A program made the position numbers and the translations under genes. Below the pieces are notes generated by a model. The model had not been told where the DNA came from. It ran no database searches and was given only the letters and a program-made list of their open reading frames with translations. A DNA stretch of 40,588 nt from Deltaproteobacteria bacterium (lineage in GTDB: Bacteria; Desulfobacterota; Desulfobacteria; Desulfobacterales; ETH-SRB1), in the NCBI GenBank assembly GCA_030272815.1, contig JAJSZT010000028.1:1-40588 (forward strand), in the 5' to 3' direction. Of the stretch, positions 39,116 to 40,588 are shown in pieces. Within the stretch, counting starts at the first letter, position 1. Each line of letters opens with the position of its first letter.

Positions 39116-40465
39116 CTAAAAGTTAATGACTATGTCCAACTGCACGCGATCCTCGTCCTTTTTTCCATCCTTGCTTTCATCATCACGTTTGGTAAAAAAA
39201 CCAGTGGCTCTGGCCTGAATATTATCGGCAAGCAAATACCTGCCATGAATATAATGTCCCTTGTTATTGGTTCCTCCGCCGTGAAAGTCAGAATCGACAA
39301 ATACAGCCGGAAAAGCATAATCCTCCAATACCTGGTAATGGTATTTTGCGTACCAGTCCCCTTTTTTCTTTTTGTTCCCAACAGAAACACCTACAAGCCA
39401 GCCTGTGTCACGATCATCACCCCCATAGCTGGCGAGATCTGCAGGGTCGCTATCTCCTGGATCAACCCCTTTTTCCATGAGCTTATCAATATCAGCGCCT
39501 ACATTTATAATGTAGTTCCCGAATATGGAAAATGGCACAGGCAGGACATCTTTTATCTTAACTTTTGCCGCCAGCTCCCAGCATTGGAATTCATTGAGAA
39601 GTTTCTCGTCGTTGTCGAAAATCATCTGCTGGCCGTACTTGTTGTTGTATCCTAGAAATGTGTCTGTATCACCCAGTGAGCCGTCTTTGTCCCAATCAAG
39701 TTCATCCAGGTTTTTAAAATCGTAATAGGTGCCTGCTAACTCGAATTTTATCTTTTTGGATGGTTTGATCTGAGTGCCTAATTGAAAGGCAAGGAGGGTC
39801 GGATCTCTATCACTGTCCTTTATCTTTAATTCCTCAATAAACCACTGGCCCAGATTGGAAAAAATGCAAATACTGTCTGAAATGTCAAAATTGAGGCTTT
39901 CGGAAATTCCCTCCGGATTGACGTCAGGGTCCCAGACCAGGGGGGTAGTAAAAAGAGGATTTTTGTGTTTTCCACCAGTAATTTTCAAAAAATCAAATGG
40001 CTGCCAGGACGCGTATGCTCTGTCGATAAAAATCTCCTTGCCCCGGGCATGTTCATCAAAACTCTGGTTTGTAGTATTTTGATATCCTGATCCTGAAACC
40101 AGCCTGACCCCAACCTCTGTGGTATCTGTTATTTTCGTATTAAAACCAAAACGGAGACGAAGCCGCTCACGATTGCGGTCATATTTGTCATCTCCTTCAT
40201 CCCTCCATTGGGTATCATGGCGCAGCCTTAAATCTCCTTTAAAATCGATTTTTCGGACCCAAGCTGGGAGTCCAGCCACGCTGGTTTTAGCCTCTTCTTT
40301 TTGTATTTGAGTTAAAATTTCCGCCGCTTCTTTCTCGTCCAATAATCCCTTTTCCTTAAGTTTCTCAATCAAGGGATCTGATGAAGCAAAAGCCGGAGTT
40401 GCAAAGGCTGCTAATACCATAAGAAACAAGGGCAAAATCATGACTAATTTTCTCATTCTATACAT
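39116..40465 (-). CDS. Putative outer-membrane porin
   Basis: A 449-residue exported protein. The ATG at 40465 follows AAGGAGG with good spacing. A signal peptide (LVMILPLFLMVLAAFATPAF) is followed by a short coiled-coil-like stretch (LIEKLKEKGLLDEKEAAEIL) and then by alternating beta strands rich in aromatic and charged residues, such as IDFKGDLRLRHDTQWRD, IFIDRAYASWQPF, LRLRFGFNTK and a terminal VQLDIVINF. The layout resembles the putative porins of PF16930. Being just upstream of pstS on the same strand, it may help phosphate enter the periplasm, though substrate specificity is inferred from position alone. Confidence 0.8.
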   Translation of the reverse strand: MYRMRKLVMILPLFLMVLAAFATPAFASSDPLIEKLKEKGLLDEKEAAEILTQIQKEEAKTSVAGLPAWVRKIDFKGDLRLRHDTQWRDEGDDKYDRNRERLRLRFGFNTKITDTTEVGVRLVSGSGYQNTTNQSFDEHARGKEIFIDRAYASWQPFDFLKITGGKHKNPLFTTPLVWDPDVNPEGISESLNFDISDSICIFSNLGQWFIEELKIKDSDRDPTLLAFQLGTQIKPSKKIKFELAGTYYDFKNLDELDWDKDGSLGDTDTFLGYNNKYGQQMIFDNDEKLLNEFQCWELAAKVKIKDVLPVPFSIFGNYIINVGADIDKLMEKGVDPGDSDPADLASYGGDDRDTGWLVGVSVGNKKKKGDWYAKYHYQVLEDYAFPAVFVDSDFHGGGTNNKGHYIHGRYLLADNIQARATGFFTKRDDESKDGKKDEDRVQLDIVINF

Positions 40466-40588
40466 TATGTTTTTCCTCCTTAAATTTAACCAAATAATAA
40501 TATTCCTAAATTTTTGATAATAAGTTCTACATTGGCTAACAAATCCACCTCCTCTCAACTAAAATCGAATCCTGAATTGTCAGCTATT
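40466..40588 (-). other. Upstream region of the porin gene
   Basis: AT-rich sequence with no gene. I looked for a Pho-box-like CTGTCAT direct repeat and saw none. Regulation of the porin-pst cluster by phosphate cannot be shown from this window. Confidence 0.4.

Noticed and set aside
40466-40588. Pho box upstream of the porin/pst cluster
   Set aside because: I looked for two CTGTCAT-like units 11 bases apart and found none in the available sequence.

Overview
The window looks like a chromosomal segment of an anaerobic Desulfobacterota (deltaproteobacterial) organism. This is inferred from the combination of an exosortase/EpsI fusion, VPIP-type PEP-CTERM proteins, a PrsT-type TPR lipoprotein, a compact pst operon, moderate GC content and abundant short intergenic repeats. 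No rRNA, tRNA or CRISPR array was seen, so the assignment is tentative.

Region 1 (1-12469, + strand) is the first half of an exopolysaccharide locus. It holds a GT2 glycosyltransferase cut by the window edge, an O-antigen ligase/polymerase-like membrane protein and a GT4-like transferase. Next comes an unusual run of small-metabolite genes: a LicC-like nucleotidyltransferase, a divergent GAPDH paralogue, a HAD hydrolase, a glycerate kinase and a methyltransferase. After a decayed AbrB/PIN toxin-antitoxin pair come algD (GDP-mannose 6-dehydrogenase), an all-helical barrel-like protein of unknown role and a second GT4 transferase. Most genes are tightly spaced or overlap by 4 bases.

Region 2 (12470-19161) is a 6.5-kb accessory island inside the polysaccharide locus. 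It has a relE-type toxin gene split by a 333-bp MITE-like element, its antitoxin, a DUF5647-like gene, vapBC, brnTA, a PIN/ribbon-helix-helix pair and a GxxExxY protein. These are separated by at least five copies of a composite 'GACACGGATT' repeat. A 30-bp sequence that includes the start of the next gene is present at both island edges.

Region 3 (19162-25374, + strand) resumes the locus. An aminotransferase, an N-acetyltransferase and a Gfo/Idh/MocA oxidoreductase resemble the WbpE/WbpD/WbpB set for diacetamido-uronic acid nucleotide sugars. A four-helix-bundle gene sits among them. They are followed by a polyprenyl-phosphate glycosylphosphotransferase and the exosortase/EpsI fusion.

Region 4 (25375-30955) holds the PrsT-like TPR lipoprotein, a CsgD-like LuxR-family regulator with a good sigma70 promoter, and two PEP-CTERM exported proteins with the relic tail of a third between them. 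The first PEP-CTERM gene has a leader made of seven 13-bp repeats, each carrying an AAGGA Shine-Dalgarno core. A strong bidirectional terminator closes the region.

Region 5 (31041-40588, - strand) is core metabolism: glnE, then phoU, pstB, pstA, pstC, pstS and a putative porin, transcribed leftwards from the porin. Palindromic repeat elements separate glnE from phoU and pstA from pstC.

Together, regions 1, 3 and 4 probably build and export a uronic-acid-rich exopolysaccharide and anchor or sort PEP-CTERM matrix proteins with it. The most promising candidate for an undescribed system is the nucleotidyltransferase/GAPDH-like/HAD/glycerate kinase block, which may make an activated three-carbon (glycerate-type) substituent. 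That function is inference from gene content only.
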